From Paludibacter sp. (GTDB lineage: Bacteria > Bacteroidota > Bacteroidia > Bacteroidales > Paludibacteraceae), in NCBI GenBank assembly GCA_028710415.1, contig JAQTUE010000022.1:47252-111251 (forward strand): a stretch of 64,000 nt of DNA, given 5' to 3'. The notes beneath the pieces were generated by a model that was not told the DNA's origin, made no database searches, and was given only the letters and a program-made list of their open reading frames with translations. Position numbers and translations under genes: made by a program. This document shows positions 1 through 10,176 of the stretch, piece by piece. The first letter of the stretch is position 1, and every line of letters begins with the position of its first letter.

Positions 1-2432
1 TATAGTATTGAAGCAAGAAGAACTAAATAAATAAAATATGCCCAATAAGTTTTCCAAAAAGGTGGTTTTATAACTATGTCAATTGAAGCGATATTAGTAT
101 CACTCCAAACATCATCAGGACTGGAAGCTTTCACCTTGAAAGTATATTCACCCGGAAGCAGGTTCCTAAATGTTACACTGTTCAGGTTGCCTAATTGATT
201 CCACTTCTTATCCGAACCATCCAGGAAATAAGCATAATGAATTTTTTGATTTGCATTATAATTGACACCGACAAATTCGATTGTAAATACAGATTGATTA
301 TAATTCAATTTAATTTTATCAGCCAGTGTGATGTTTTCCTTTAGAGGGGAATTTTTATGTTTGGTATCAGAGGGAGTGATTATTTCGTTAAAGACAAGAA
401 GTTTTGTGAAAATAACAGGAGGGCATTTGTCGTTTTTAGTAACATTCAATGGATCAAATATATTCAATCCGATAAATCCTCCAAATGCTAATAACCCGTT
501 TGGCAATTTAGCAACCGCCCTATCAGCGAATTCGCGTCCTTGTATCCCGTCCTGAGTGCTAAAATTCTCAATTTCTTTTGTCATGGGATTCAACTTAGAA
601 ATTCCTTTATTGCTGGATATCCATATTTTCCCGGATTTGTCAAGAGCCAATGAGCTGATATAATTACTGATTAACCCATTTGATTCTGTATATGTTTTGC
701 CTCTTTTAGTGCGTTGATTAAATACCATAAGACCTTCGCCTTGTGTTGTCAACCAAATATTGTCTCCATTTATAAGAATGTCACTCACAACATGGGGTGC
801 AAAGATAGTCGGTTTGAGATTTACTTTTTTAGTGCTTATTGTATATGTGAAAACACCTGCACCATAGGTTCCAATCCATAATGTGCCATCTTTACTTTCC
901 TTAATGCAACGTATTCCTGGCCTGTTATTGAAAGTATTTATTCGTGTAATCGTTTTATTGTCTGAATTAAACTTTGCTAGTCCGGTGCTAGTCCCGACCC
1001 ATATAGTATGATCTTTAGATTCATAAACACAACGTACATCATTCCCTGGAAGCGAATTGGAATTTTGATTGTTTACTAAATATTGAGTATAATTATTGCC
1101 GTTTTTATCAAGTTTAATTAATCCTTTGTTGTAAGTACCAAACCACATATTGTTTTGTGAGTCAATAAAAATAGCCTGATAAATTAATCCGGGGAACTTT
1201 TTATTAATGTCAAGTTCTTTGATTTGTTCTGTTTGAATATTCATTTCACAAACACCTATTTTTTCAGTTCCCATGGTTCCGATAAATAAATTTCCTTTTT
1301 GGTCGGGACAAATTGCGGTAATCGGCGAATTTGGCAAAGAGCTCCTTGCATCTGATTCATGCTTGTAAAGTTTAAACTTTGTAGGCGTGCCCCTAAGCAT
1401 ATTGACACCACCCCAAGCTGTGCCAACCCAAATATTATTATCCTGATCGGCATATAATGAATTGATTGATGAACAGCTAAGCCTGGATGATGATTCACCC
1501 TGAGTGATTTCCTGAAATTGAAATTTTGCATTTAAAGAAAATGATCTTACTGAGAAATTCATTAAAAATTGCTCTGTACCAATCCAAATCTTTCCGGCAT
1601 GATCTTCCTTAATAATACCAATGGAGTTATTACTTAACCCCGATGGATAGTTTATTAAATCCAAATGATTTGTTGTTTCGTTATACAGGTAACACCCTTT
1701 TGAAGTACCGATCCAGATTCTTCTAAAACTATCCTGATAAATTGTACGTATGAATTGGGAGTTGTCAGGTAAAACATAATAATATAGTTTTTTATCGCTA
1801 AAATCATACCTGTATAACCCATTCTGTTGAGTTCCAATCCAAAGACGGTTATTATCATCTTCGAGTAAACTCATAACATACAAGGGAGGTTGAATATTTT
1901 TTATTTTAGGAAGTGTCAAAGCATAAAACTTCTGTTCTTCCCAATTGAAATAGTTTACACCATTGCCATAAGTTCCAATCCAGGTCTTGTTTTTATCAAT
2001 CCCAGAAGTCAGAAATGTAATATCATTGTAAACTAATTTTAGCGGACTTGTATTTTTTCGAACTTTAATAATGCTGTCAGATTTGTAATCATAGATATTT
2101 AATCCATCGGATGTGCCAGCCCATATGTTGCCATCAGGTGCCAGAAGAAGAGTTTGAGTATGGTTATGAGAGAGAGAATAACGACCGGAATTAACAGAAA
2201 AATGGGTGAAACTTTTTCCATCAAACTTATTAAGGCCTTCTTCGGAGGCAATCCAAATAAAGCCTTTTCGATCTTGCAGTATGTTGTAAATTAAATTGCT
2301 TGAAAGGCCTTGTTCTGTTGAGAATTTATTAATTTGATTTGATTCAATTTTTTGTGAAGATAACCTTGAGGCTATAGAAAAAAACAGAAACAAAAATAAT
2401 ATTTTGTAAGTAATGCGGGTTTGAGTTTTCAT
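1..2432 (-). CDS. Two-component regulator propeller sensor (likely hybrid two-component system), C-terminus beyond window
   Basis: About 810 N-terminal residues are visible; the gene runs off the left edge. A hydrophobic stretch at residues 9-21 ending in SSQ fits a signal peptide or anchor. The body consists of many repeats with the core WIGT or WVGT preceded by a D..G pattern, which are two-component regulator propeller blades. A Y_Y_Y-type beta-sandwich follows at roughly residues 690-780, and a membrane segment (TYWAYFIYLVLL) starts just before the edge. This order is that of Bacteroidota hybrid systems, where a periplasmic glycan sensor is joined to histidine kinase, receiver and AraC-type DNA-binding parts; those parts lie outside, so a classical sensor kinase is not excluded. 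It is divergent from the glycoside hydrolase operon starting at 3172, its likely target. Confidence 0.9.
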   Translation of the reverse strand, partial: MKTQTRITYKILFLFLFFSIASRLSSQKIESNQINKFSTEQGLSSNLIYNILQDRKGFIWIASEEGLNKFDGKSFTHFSVNSGRYSLSHNHTQTLLLAPDGNIWAGTSDGLNIYDYKSDSIIKVRKNTSPLKLVYNDITFLTSGIDKNKTWIGTYGNGVNYFNWEEQKFYALTLPKIKNIQPPLYVMSLLEDDNNRLWIGTQQNGLYRYDFSDKKLYYYVLPDNSQFIRTIYQDSFRRIWIGTSKGCYLYNETTNHLDLINYPSGLSNNSIGIIKEDHAGKIWIGTEQFLMNFSVRSFSLNAKFQFQEITQGESSSRLSCSSINSLYADQDNNIWVGTAWGGVNMLRGTPTKFKLYKHESDARSSLPNSPITAICPDQKGNLFIGTMGTEKIGVCEMNIQTEQIKELDINKKFPGLIYQAIFIDSQNNMWFGTYNKGLIKLDKNGNNYTQYLVNNQNSNSLPGNDVRCVYESKDHTIWVGTSTGLAKFNSDNKTITRINTFNNRPGIRCIKESKDGTLWIGTYGAGVFTYTISTKKVNLKPTIFAPHVVSDILINGDNIWLTTQGEGLMVFNQRTKRGKTYTESNGLISNYISSLALDKSGKIWISSNKGISKLNPMTKEIENFSTQDGIQGREFADRAVAKLPNGLLAFGGFIGLNIFDPLNVTKNDKCPPVIFTKLLVFNEIITPSDTKHKNSPLKENITLADKIKLNYNQSVFTIEFVGVNYNANQKIHYAYFLDGSDKKWNQLGNLNSVTFRNLLPGEYTFKVKASSPDDVWSDTNIASIDIVIKPPFWKTYWAYFIYLVLLASIL

Positions 2433-2537
2433 GATAATGATTTAATTATACAAAGAAAGGAATTTCGAATTAATCTACCAATATAATAAGATGTAAAATT
2501 TACTATTTGAGAGAATACCAATAAAATGTTACAATAG

Positions 2538-2568
2538 CAAAAGTAAATTATCAAATAAAGAAAGTAAA
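2538..2568 (-). promoter_or_regulatory. Putative Bacteroidota-type promoter of the propeller sensor gene
   Basis: On the minus strand TTTA, a 19-base spacer and TACTTTTG match the -33/-7 consensus TTTG-N19-TAnnTTTG with one mismatch in the -33 box. The -7 box lies about 105 bases upstream of the ATG at 2432. No experimental start is known. Confidence 0.35.
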
Positions 2569-2997
2569 TGTTTGTGGCTTTTGCGAAATTTGCATTTTAA
2601 AATAAGGGAAATAAAATTAGTTGAAATATCAACTCTTTGATTCATTTATTCATTTCCATTAGATTCTCATATAAACTTTAATTAATATGTAAAATTGATT
2701 AATGTGAATTGGTTTTACACCTAATATTTTATGCTTATCTCTTTGTAAGTATTATAATGAATTTATTTTCTATATGATATCGTTTAATACTAATCGTTTC
2801 TTATTACACAACCCTAAAATGGTACGAAATGACATCCTATCTATTGGATTAATCGCCTGGGTTGTTTTCAAGTTAAATAGATGGTGATAACATTTTAAAT
2901 GAAACAAAACATTGTGATGATTCGTTGCTGAGAACCGGAAGATAAATTCTCTGTAATATATAAATTTTCTATAAAGTTTTGAGATAATTATAAGGAT

Positions 2998-3019
2998 ACT
3001 ATCGGATATCCCGGATAGT
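2998..3019. promoter_or_regulatory. Palindrome upstream of GH operon, candidate operator
   Basis: A 22-base near-palindrome with perfect 6-base arms ACTATC and GATAGT around a GGATATCC core. It lies about 150 bases upstream of the first GH2 start in the divergent regulatory region. A binding site for the adjacent sensor-regulator or another regulator is inferred from position and symmetry only. Confidence 0.4.
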
Positions 3020-3171
3020 GTACTAAAATAATCATTAATTATAAAGTTTTAGTTTAGAAAACTCAAAGTCATACGTTATTATTTTTTTTCTGAATTTTAT
3101 AATGGATTAAATTCCAACAGCTTATTTTAATTTTAAACCACCACAATGATTATTTGTAAAAAAATATATTT

Positions 3172-5592
3172 ATGACAAAACACCTTAAATTCCTGGCAAC
3201 AGCATATTTTCTTATAACAGGTTGTTTTGTAGGAAATGCTCAAAAACAGGAAAATACTGAGCGCAAACAACTTTTCGATTACAGTTGGAAATTTAATTTA
3301 GGAGATACTCCAGCTGCCAGTGCCAACAATTTCGATGATAAGAACTGGAGAAATATTGATTTACCGCACGATTGGAGCATTGAAGGGAAATTAAACCCAA
3401 ATAATCCTGTAGGAGGTGATGGAGGTTTCTTCCCTGCAGGCATTGGTTGGTACCGAAAAACCTTTACACTTCCTGCTCTATGGAAAGGTAAACGCATCTC
3501 AATGTATTTCGAAGGTGTTTACATGAATTCCGAGGTATTCATAAATGGGAAATCGCTTGGAATGCACCCATATGGTTATACAACCTTCAGTTACGACCTT
3601 ACTCCAGATATCGACTTCAATAATGAAAATGTACTATCGGTAAAGGTTGATAATTCAATACAAAAGAATTGCAGGTGGTACAGTGGTTCCGGCATTTATC
3701 GTCATGTTTGGATGGTTGTTACCGACCCGATTCATGTTGCACAATGGGGTGTCGCAATTACAACTGCGGAAGTATCTTCTACAAAAGCAACTGTTCTGAT
3801 AAAAACGAAGGTGAAAAACGAAACAAACTCTTCACAAAGCCTCGTTCTTAAAACTGCGCTTTTGAGTGGCAACGCAAAAAATGTTGGTAATAATCAACTG
3901 AAAGTAGAACTTTTACCTAATAGCGAAAAGGAAATTGCACAAACCATTATCGTATCAAAACCTTCGTTATGGTCACCCGAAACTCCCACTCTTTATGAGG
4001 CTCAAATACAAGTATTAAAGGATAAGAATGTGATGGACGATACCAAAACCAACTTTGGTATCCGTTCAATTAAATTCAGTCCGGCAAATGGTTTTCAACT
4101 TAACGGGAAAATAATAAAAATCAATGGCGGCTGCGTGCATCACGATAATGGATGTTTAGGTGCAGCGGCATTTGACCGTGCCGAAGAGCGTCGTGTTGAG
4201 CTGCTTAAAGCTGCCGGATTTAATGCAATCCGCACTTCTCACAATCCGCCATCAGAAGCATTTTTAGCTGCTTGCGACCGCTTGGGAATGATGGTAATAG
4301 ACGAGGCATTTGATGGCTGGAAAGAACAAAAGAACAAATACGATTACGCTTCAATTTTTAATGAATGGTGGCAACGCGACCTTGAATCCATGGTATTGCG
4401 AGACAGGAATCATCCTTCCATTATTATGTGGAGCATTGGGAACGAAATAATTGAAAGAAAGAAACCCGAAGCAGTTGAAACGGCTAAAATGCTTTCCAAT
4501 TGTATACGTAAAATCGACTTAACACGTCCTGTAACTTCTGCTATGACTACTTGGGATAATGATTGGGAAATATTCGACCCTCTAATGGCAACTCATGATG
4601 TTTGTGGATATAATTATGAACTTCAGCGTGCACCATTTGACCACTTAAGAGTCCCTTCTCGAATTATTGTTCAAACAGAATCATACCCGAAAGATGCTTT
4701 TGCAAATTGGAAGTTGGTGCGAAATAACAATTATGTCATAGGTGATTTTGTTTGGACCGCACTCGATTATCTGGGCGAATCAGGTATTGGCCGTTGGTAT
4801 TATTCAGGCGATATTCCGGGAGAACATTGGGAAGGCAATTTGTTTCCCTGGCATGGTGCATATTGTGGCGATATTGATTTGACAGGGTGGAGAAAGCCTA
4901 TATCGCATTATCGCAACATGTTATATAATAATAAGGAAAAGCTCTATATGGCAGTTCGGGAGCCTGAACCGGAGCCCATTGAAATTAAAGTAACTAAATG
5001 GGCTGTTTGGCCAACATGGGAAAGTTGGACATGGCCGGGTTTTGAAGGTAAAGGCATACAAGTTGAAATCTATTCCAGGTATCCTAAGGTTCGACTTTAC
5101 CAAAATAATAAATTCATTGGTGAAAATGCCACAACAGAAGAACAACAGTTTAAAGCTACGTTTACTGTTCCTTATGCTTCAGGTGAGTTAAGAGCTGTTG
5201 GAATATCGGATAATAAAGAAGTGGAAACAACCACCTTAAGAACATCTGGAAGTGCTGCCAGGTTTAAACTATCAGCCGACCGTTCAACAATTGTGGCCAA
5301 TGGTCAGGATTTATCATTTGTAACTGTTGAAGTAACGGATAACAATGGAATTATTCAACCCAATTGCGAAAATAAATTACAATTCAATATCAATGGTCCC
5401 GGAGTAATTGCAGGAGTTGATAATGCCAATCTTAAAGACATTGATTCATATGTTGGTTCTACGCGTAAAGCCTGGCATGGGCGTGCACTTGTTGTTATCA
5501 GAAGTACAAAAAATGCAGGTGACATAAAGCTAACAGTAAGTTCACCAGGCTTAACTGATGCTGTTGCACACATTAATTCTAAAAAAAAATAA
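3172..5592 (+). CDS. Exported glycoside hydrolase family 2 (beta-galactosidase-like)
   Basis: 806 residues, the usual size of Bacteroidota GH2 enzymes with a DUF4982-type tail. The N-terminus has a signal peptide; the LITGC stretch could also be a lipobox, so a lipoprotein is possible. Domain order: sugar-binding jelly roll (about 35-185), Ig-like domain (190-300), TIM barrel (305-600), then C-terminal beta-sandwich domains. Acid/base Glu425 lies in SIGNE and the nucleophile is probably Glu503 in QTES. Retaining exo-action on a beta-linked galactoside or related sugar is likely; substrate cannot be fixed from sequence. It is the first gene of an operon with GH78, GH30 and another GH2; 16 bases separate it from the GH78 gene. 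Confidence 0.93.
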   Translation: MTKHLKFLATAYFLITGCFVGNAQKQENTERKQLFDYSWKFNLGDTPAASANNFDDKNWRNIDLPHDWSIEGKLNPNNPVGGDGGFFPAGIGWYRKTFTLPALWKGKRISMYFEGVYMNSEVFINGKSLGMHPYGYTTFSYDLTPDIDFNNENVLSVKVDNSIQKNCRWYSGSGIYRHVWMVVTDPIHVAQWGVAITTAEVSSTKATVLIKTKVKNETNSSQSLVLKTALLSGNAKNVGNNQLKVELLPNSEKEIAQTIIVSKPSLWSPETPTLYEAQIQVLKDKNVMDDTKTNFGIRSIKFSPANGFQLNGKIIKINGGCVHHDNGCLGAAAFDRAEERRVELLKAAGFNAIRTSHNPPSEAFLAACDRLGMMVIDEAFDGWKEQKNKYDYASIFNEWWQRDLESMVLRDRNHPSIIMWSIGNEIIERKKPEAVETAKMLSNCIRKIDLTRPVTSAMTTWDNDWEIFDPLMATHDVCGYNYELQRAPFDHLRVPSRIIVQTESYPKDAFANWKLVRNNNYVIGDFVWTALDYLGESGIGRWYYSGDIPGEHWEGNLFPWHGAYCGDIDLTGWRKPISHYRNMLYNNKEKLYMAVREPEPEPIEIKVTKWAVWPTWESWTWPGFEGKGIQVEIYSRYPKVRLYQNNKFIGENATTEEQQFKATFTVPYASGELRAVGISDNKEVETTTLRTSGSAARFKLSADRSTIVANGQDLSFVTVEVTDNNGIIQPNCENKLQFNINGPGVIAGVDNANLKDIDSYVGSTRKAWHGRALVVIRSTKNAGDIKLTVSSPGLTDAVAHINSKKK

Positions 5593-5608
5593 TTACGAAC
5601 TATAAACC

Positions 5609-8458
5609 ATGAGATTTCTGAGATTATTTACAATAATTTTACTCGTATTCGTAACATCAACTATTTATTCTACGATAATTCCTGTGGATTTACGTTGTGA
5701 CTTTTGGGCTAACCCCCAAGGCATTGATGTGTCAAATCCCGTATTAAGTTGGACGATTAAAGCCAACGCCGAAAAACGTGCCATGCGTCAGACTGCTTAC
5801 GAGGTTATGGTAGCTTCGTCTTTTGAAACGCTAATTAGTAACAAAGGCGATATGTGGAATTCGGGAAAAGTATCATCTGACAAAATGGGACAGATTGAAT
5901 ATAAAGGGAAGCCTCTTCAATCGAGCCAGCACTGTTGGTGGAAAGTAAGAATTTGGGACGAGAAAGGAATTGAATCGGCATGGAGCGAACCGGCTCAGTG
6001 GACAATGGGCATACTTAACGCTAACGACTGGAAAGCCCGGTGGGTTACTGCCGTTGGTGCCGAAAAGTATGCACATCAATACAAATCGGCCAGGAGTGAT
6101 TTCAATCAAAAGCGCGATTTAGCTGAGTTTCGTAAATTTAGTCCAAAGCCCGAAGACACAAACTATTCCTCGATGCTATTACGTAAAGAGTTTAATGCAG
6201 CACCCAAATTAAAACGTGCAGTTGTACATGTAAGTGGTATGGGTCAATACGAGCTTTTTATAAATGGCAGCAAAATTGGTGATTACATTCTCGCCCCCGG
6301 TTGGTCTTATTATCCCAAAACTGTTTTGTTTGATACTTACGAAGTAACGTCACAAATCAAAACCGGAGATAATGCCATTGGGTTAATACTGGGTAATTGT
6401 ATGTACAATATACAACCAGACTCAGTAAGGTATGTTAAGTTTTTGGGTTCATACGGTCCATTAAAAGCAATTGTGCAAATGCGTCTCGAGTATGAAGATG
6501 GCTCTGTGAAAATTATTGTCACTGATAAAAGCTGGCAGGTTGCCCCCGGTCCAGTCACCTATTCAAACTTTTATGGTGGCGAAGATTTTGATGCACGATT
6601 ACTGCCTAAAGGCTGGAATCAATCATCTTTTAAAGGTGATGAACGCTGGAATACAGCTGTCGAATGTAAAGGACCCGGAGGCGAACTCAAAGGTTTGTCA
6701 TGTTCAGCTCCACCAATAAAGGCCATTGAGCCTTTGGCTCCAATCAAAATCAATAAAATCAGACCAAATATTTGGGTGTATGACCTTGGACAAAATGCTT
6801 CTATCATGCCGCAAATAAGTGTTAAAGGTATGCCCGGAGCGTATGTGCGGATTATACCATCAGAGTTATTAAAAAGTGATGGAACAGTTGATCGTACATC
6901 GGCAACTCAGGATGGCGTACGTCCTGCCTGGTGGCAATATACACTATCTTCAAGGGATACAGAAAACTGGTTCCCTCAATTTTTCTATCAGGGCGGGCGC
7001 TATTTACAGGTGGAATTATTTCCGGCGAAAGGCGATAGTATTTTACCTGCCATTTTATCACTTAATGGAGTGGTAGTACATTCATCTGCCGGGCATATCG
7101 GGGATTTTTCATGTTCCAACAACCTTTTTAATCGAATTTACTCCCTGGTTCGCTGGGCTCAACGAAGCAATATGATGTCGATATTGACCGACTGCCCACA
7201 ACGCGAAAAACAAAGTTGGTTGGAGCAATACCATCTGAATGGCCCGTCGCTTCGATATAACTTTGATTTACTGCCAACTTTCCGAAAAGGAATGAACGAT
7301 ATGGCAGATGGCCAGGTTAGCAACGGTTTGATTCCATGTATTGCTCCCGGATTTTTCTATGCAGGCAAGGAAATAATTGACAATCCTATGTTTAATTCGG
7401 CTGAATGGGGAAGTGCGTTTATAATTGCTCCGTGGCAACAATATCTTTTTTCGGGTGATGTATCGTTGCTGAGCAGATATTATGCCAAAATGAAACGATA
7501 TGTCGCTTTTCTTGATTCAACGGCTAAAAATAATATTATTACTATTGGACTTGGTGATTGGTACGATATTGGCCCAAAACCGGCATGGGGTTCGCAGCTT
7601 ACACCGATTGAATTTACCGGAACTGCAATCTTCTTTTATGACAATGAGATAATGGCAAAAATAGCTTCGCTTCTTGGAAAAACAGGTGATGCTAAGTTCT
7701 ATCAACAACGCACTGAAACCATTCGCCAATCTTTCAACAAAGAGTTTTACAAACCTGAGAAAGGTATATATTCCACGGGTTCTAATACTACACTTGCCAT
7801 CCCTTTATTTCTGAATATTGCAGAACCACAAAATCGCAAAATACTTATTGACTCTTTGGTTTCAGATATTCGTCACCGCGGTAATGCTTTCACATCAGGC
7901 GAAGTTGGATATCGCTTTCTGTTGGGTGCACTGGCTATGGAAGGGCATTCCGACGTTATTTATGATATGAATAATCAGTCTGATAAACCCGGTTATGGCT
8001 TTCAGCTAAAAATGGGTGCCACTTCGCTTACCGAAAAATGGGATGCCAGTGTCGGTAGTTTTGGATCGCAAAATCATTTTATGTCAGGCCAGATAAACGA
8101 ATGGTTCTTTCATGATTTAGTAGGAATTGGTGTTGAGGCCGATGGTGCAGGTTTTCGGAAATCAATTATTAAACCTACTCCGGTTGGCGACCTTAAATGG
8201 GTAAAAGGATCCTATAAAACAGTGAGCGGACTTATTTCTGTTGATTGGACACGCAACAAAGATATTTTCACACTCAACATCATTATTCCAGCCAACACCA
8301 TTGCTACAGTTTATGTGCCTGCCAACAATGAAAAAAATGTTTCCGAAAGTGGTAAATGCGCAGCAAAATCAACCGGGGTTAAGTTCCTGCACATGGAAAA
8401 TGGCAAAGCTGTTTATGAAGTGGGCTCTGGAGAATATAAATTTGAGTCGTGCTTATAA
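5609..8458 (+). CDS. Exported alpha-L-rhamnosidase, glycoside hydrolase family 78
   Basis: 949 residues with a signal peptide (hydrophobic residues 5-20). The N-terminal module starts with the DLRCDFWANPQG-type segment usual in bacterial rhamnosidases, followed by an N-terminal beta-sandwich (about 190-350) and an alpha/alpha-barrel catalytic domain. TDCPQREK at 527-534 is the family hallmark that holds a catalytic carboxylate. The enzyme would remove terminal alpha-L-rhamnose from a plant glycan such as pectin side chains or arabinogalactan. It is the second gene of the hydrolase operon, 40 bases before the GH30 gene. Full length for the family; no sign of damage. Confidence 0.93.
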   Translation: MRFLRLFTIILLVFVTSTIYSTIIPVDLRCDFWANPQGIDVSNPVLSWTIKANAEKRAMRQTAYEVMVASSFETLISNKGDMWNSGKVSSDKMGQIEYKGKPLQSSQHCWWKVRIWDEKGIESAWSEPAQWTMGILNANDWKARWVTAVGAEKYAHQYKSARSDFNQKRDLAEFRKFSPKPEDTNYSSMLLRKEFNAAPKLKRAVVHVSGMGQYELFINGSKIGDYILAPGWSYYPKTVLFDTYEVTSQIKTGDNAIGLILGNCMYNIQPDSVRYVKFLGSYGPLKAIVQMRLEYEDGSVKIIVTDKSWQVAPGPVTYSNFYGGEDFDARLLPKGWNQSSFKGDERWNTAVECKGPGGELKGLSCSAPPIKAIEPLAPIKINKIRPNIWVYDLGQNASIMPQISVKGMPGAYVRIIPSELLKSDGTVDRTSATQDGVRPAWWQYTLSSRDTENWFPQFFYQGGRYLQVELFPAKGDSILPAILSLNGVVVHSSAGHIGDFSCSNNLFNRIYSLVRWAQRSNMMSILTDCPQREKQSWLEQYHLNGPSLRYNFDLLPTFRKGMNDMADGQVSNGLIPCIAPGFFYAGKEIIDNPMFNSAEWGSAFIIAPWQQYLFSGDVSLLSRYYAKMKRYVAFLDSTAKNNIITIGLGDWYDIGPKPAWGSQLTPIEFTGTAIFFYDNEIMAKIASLLGKTGDAKFYQQRTETIRQSFNKEFYKPEKGIYSTGSNTTLAIPLFLNIAEPQNRKILIDSLVSDIRHRGNAFTSGEVGYRFLLGALAMEGHSDVIYDMNNQSDKPGYGFQLKMGATSLTEKWDASVGSFGSQNHFMSGQINEWFFHDLVGIGVEADGAGFRKSIIKPTPVGDLKWVKGSYKTVSGLISVDWTRNKDIFTLNIIIPANTIATVYVPANNEKNVSESGKCAAKSTGVKFLHMENGKAVYEVGSGEYKFESCL

Positions 8459-8498
8459 GTTATTTGAATTATAAATGAAAAAATAATAATTGGTCATT

Positions 8499-10163
8499 AT
8501 GAATCTACATCCATTAAAATCTTACTTGCCTGATAATAAACTTATCCAACTTAGAATTTGGCTTTCACTGCTACTTATTTATTCTTCAATCACTGTTTTT
8601 GCAGCCGAAGCAGGCTTGGGCAAACATGATCCATTGAAACCCGATGTTTGCAAATTTGTGGTGGATAGTAATCTGAAATATCAAACTATTGATAATTTTA
8701 GTGCGTCCGATGGCTGGAGCATGCAGTTTATTGGATTGTGGCCGAAAGAGAAACAGGAAAAAATGGCCGATTGGCTTTTTAGTACAGAAAATGATTCAAA
8801 AGGACAACCCAAAGGTATCGGATTGTCCCTGTGGCGTTTCAATATAGGCACCGGCAGTGCAGAGCAAGGAGACTCCAGTCAGATTGATAATGTTTGGACC
8901 CGTTCAGAATGTTTTATGAAACCCGATGGTACCTACGATTGGAATAAACAGGAAGGTCAACGGAATTTCATGAAATTAGCCAAACAACGAGGAGTAAACC
9001 AGTTTCTGGGTTTTATACTTTCAGCACCGGTTTACTGGACTCAGAACCGATTGGCAACTAATACAGGTAGGGATGCTTCATTCAACCTGAAGCAAAATCA
9101 CTACAAGGATTTTGCACGTTTTCTTGCTGATGTAATTAAAGGTTTGGATAAGCATGATGGAATCAAACTCAATTATGTTTGCCCGTTTAACGAACCTGAT
9201 GGACATTGGAACTGGATTGGTCCGAAACAGGAGGGAACTCCTGCAACAAAATATGAAATAGCTAAAACTGTTCGATTGATAGGAACTGAATTCGCTTTAC
9301 AAAAAATAGATACTAAAATTCTTGTTTCGGAATCATTCGATTATAATTGTATGTACCGGGTTCATCCAATGGTTCATGCAGACCGTGGATTTCAGATTCA
9401 ATCCTTCTTTAGGCCAGATAGTGTTTCGACTTATATAGGTGGCGTTCCCAATGTACCACGATTAATGGCAGCACACAGTTACTGGACCAACACACCGCTT
9501 ACTGATTTGCGGAAAATCCGAATTGAAATGGCTAGGGAGTTAAATAATAATAAGGTTAGATTCTGGCAAACTGAGCTTTGTATTATGAGCAACGATAAAG
9601 AAATTGGCGGAGGGGGCGGCAAAGACCTGACTATGAAAACGGCTTTATATATTGCCCGGGTAATTCATCACGATTTGGTCTATGCAAACGCTTCCGCCTG
9701 GCAATGGTGGCGTTCGGTAGCTACTGGGGATTACAAAGATGGTTTAATTTATGCAAATGCCGATAAAACACTGATTGATGGGACTTATACCGATTCTAAA
9801 TTGATGTGGATTCTTGGAAATTATAGCAGGTTTATTCGTCCGGGAGCTAAAAGATTAGGAGTTACATCATTCAATAAAAAGGGTGAAATAATTTCAGAAG
9901 GTGATACCGATCCTTATGCTTTGATGATTTCTGCTTACAACAATAGTGACCACGTACCCGTAGTGGTAGTAATTAATTACAGTGATAAAGCGAGAACCTT
10001 CGAATTGAATTGGAGAGGAAATGCACCCGGAAATTGGACTCCTTATTGTACAAATGATATGAAAGATGCAAACCTGATGCCATTATCGAAAATTAAATAT
10101 GGAAATGAAATAATTATTCCCGCCAGATCGGTAATCACTTATGTTGGAAATAAAAAAATATAA
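8499..10163 (+). CDS. Exported glycoside hydrolase family 30-like (endo-beta-1,6-galactanase type)
   Basis: 554 residues from the ATG at 8499; the in-frame TTG at 8490 adds only three residues and is less likely. A signal peptide ends near VFAAEA. The TIM-barrel carries the acid/base Glu232 in PFNEP and the probable nucleophile Glu359 in WQTE, the spacing expected for GH30, and a small C-terminal beta domain follows. Relatives in Bacteroidota are often annotated as endo-beta-1,6-galactanases acting on type II arabinogalactan; a glucanase or xylanase specificity is not excluded. It is third in the operon. A run of five glycines (GGGGG near residue 371) is a local oddity, probably a loop. Confidence 0.85.
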   Translation: MNLHPLKSYLPDNKLIQLRIWLSLLLIYSSITVFAAEAGLGKHDPLKPDVCKFVVDSNLKYQTIDNFSASDGWSMQFIGLWPKEKQEKMADWLFSTENDSKGQPKGIGLSLWRFNIGTGSAEQGDSSQIDNVWTRSECFMKPDGTYDWNKQEGQRNFMKLAKQRGVNQFLGFILSAPVYWTQNRLATNTGRDASFNLKQNHYKDFARFLADVIKGLDKHDGIKLNYVCPFNEPDGHWNWIGPKQEGTPATKYEIAKTVRLIGTEFALQKIDTKILVSESFDYNCMYRVHPMVHADRGFQIQSFFRPDSVSTYIGGVPNVPRLMAAHSYWTNTPLTDLRKIRIEMARELNNNKVRFWQTELCIMSNDKEIGGGGGKDLTMKTALYIARVIHHDLVYANASAWQWWRSVATGDYKDGLIYANADKTLIDGTYTDSKLMWILGNYSRFIRPGAKRLGVTSFNKKGEIISEGDTDPYALMISAYNNSDHVPVVVVINYSDKARTFELNWRGNAPGNWTPYCTNDMKDANLMPLSKIKYGNEIIIPARSVITYVGNKKI

Positions 10164-10176
10164 AAATATAATTAGT

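Larger units (their letters stand above)
2433..3171. other. AT-rich divergent intergenic region between sensor and GH operon
   Basis: No open reading frame of note. It separates the divergent sensor gene and the hydrolase operon and must hold both promoters. Apart from the putative sensor promoter and the palindrome at 2998-3019, I see only AT-rich sequence and no clear TAnnTTTG box for the rightward operon. Confidence 0.6.

Noticed and set aside
8490..8498. TTG start for the GH30 gene
   Set aside because: ATG three codons later is a better start and leaves the signal peptide intact.
10141..10176. Upstream ATG start for the second GH2 gene
   Set aside because: It overlaps the GH30 gene and adds charged residues ahead of a good signal peptide beginning at 10177.
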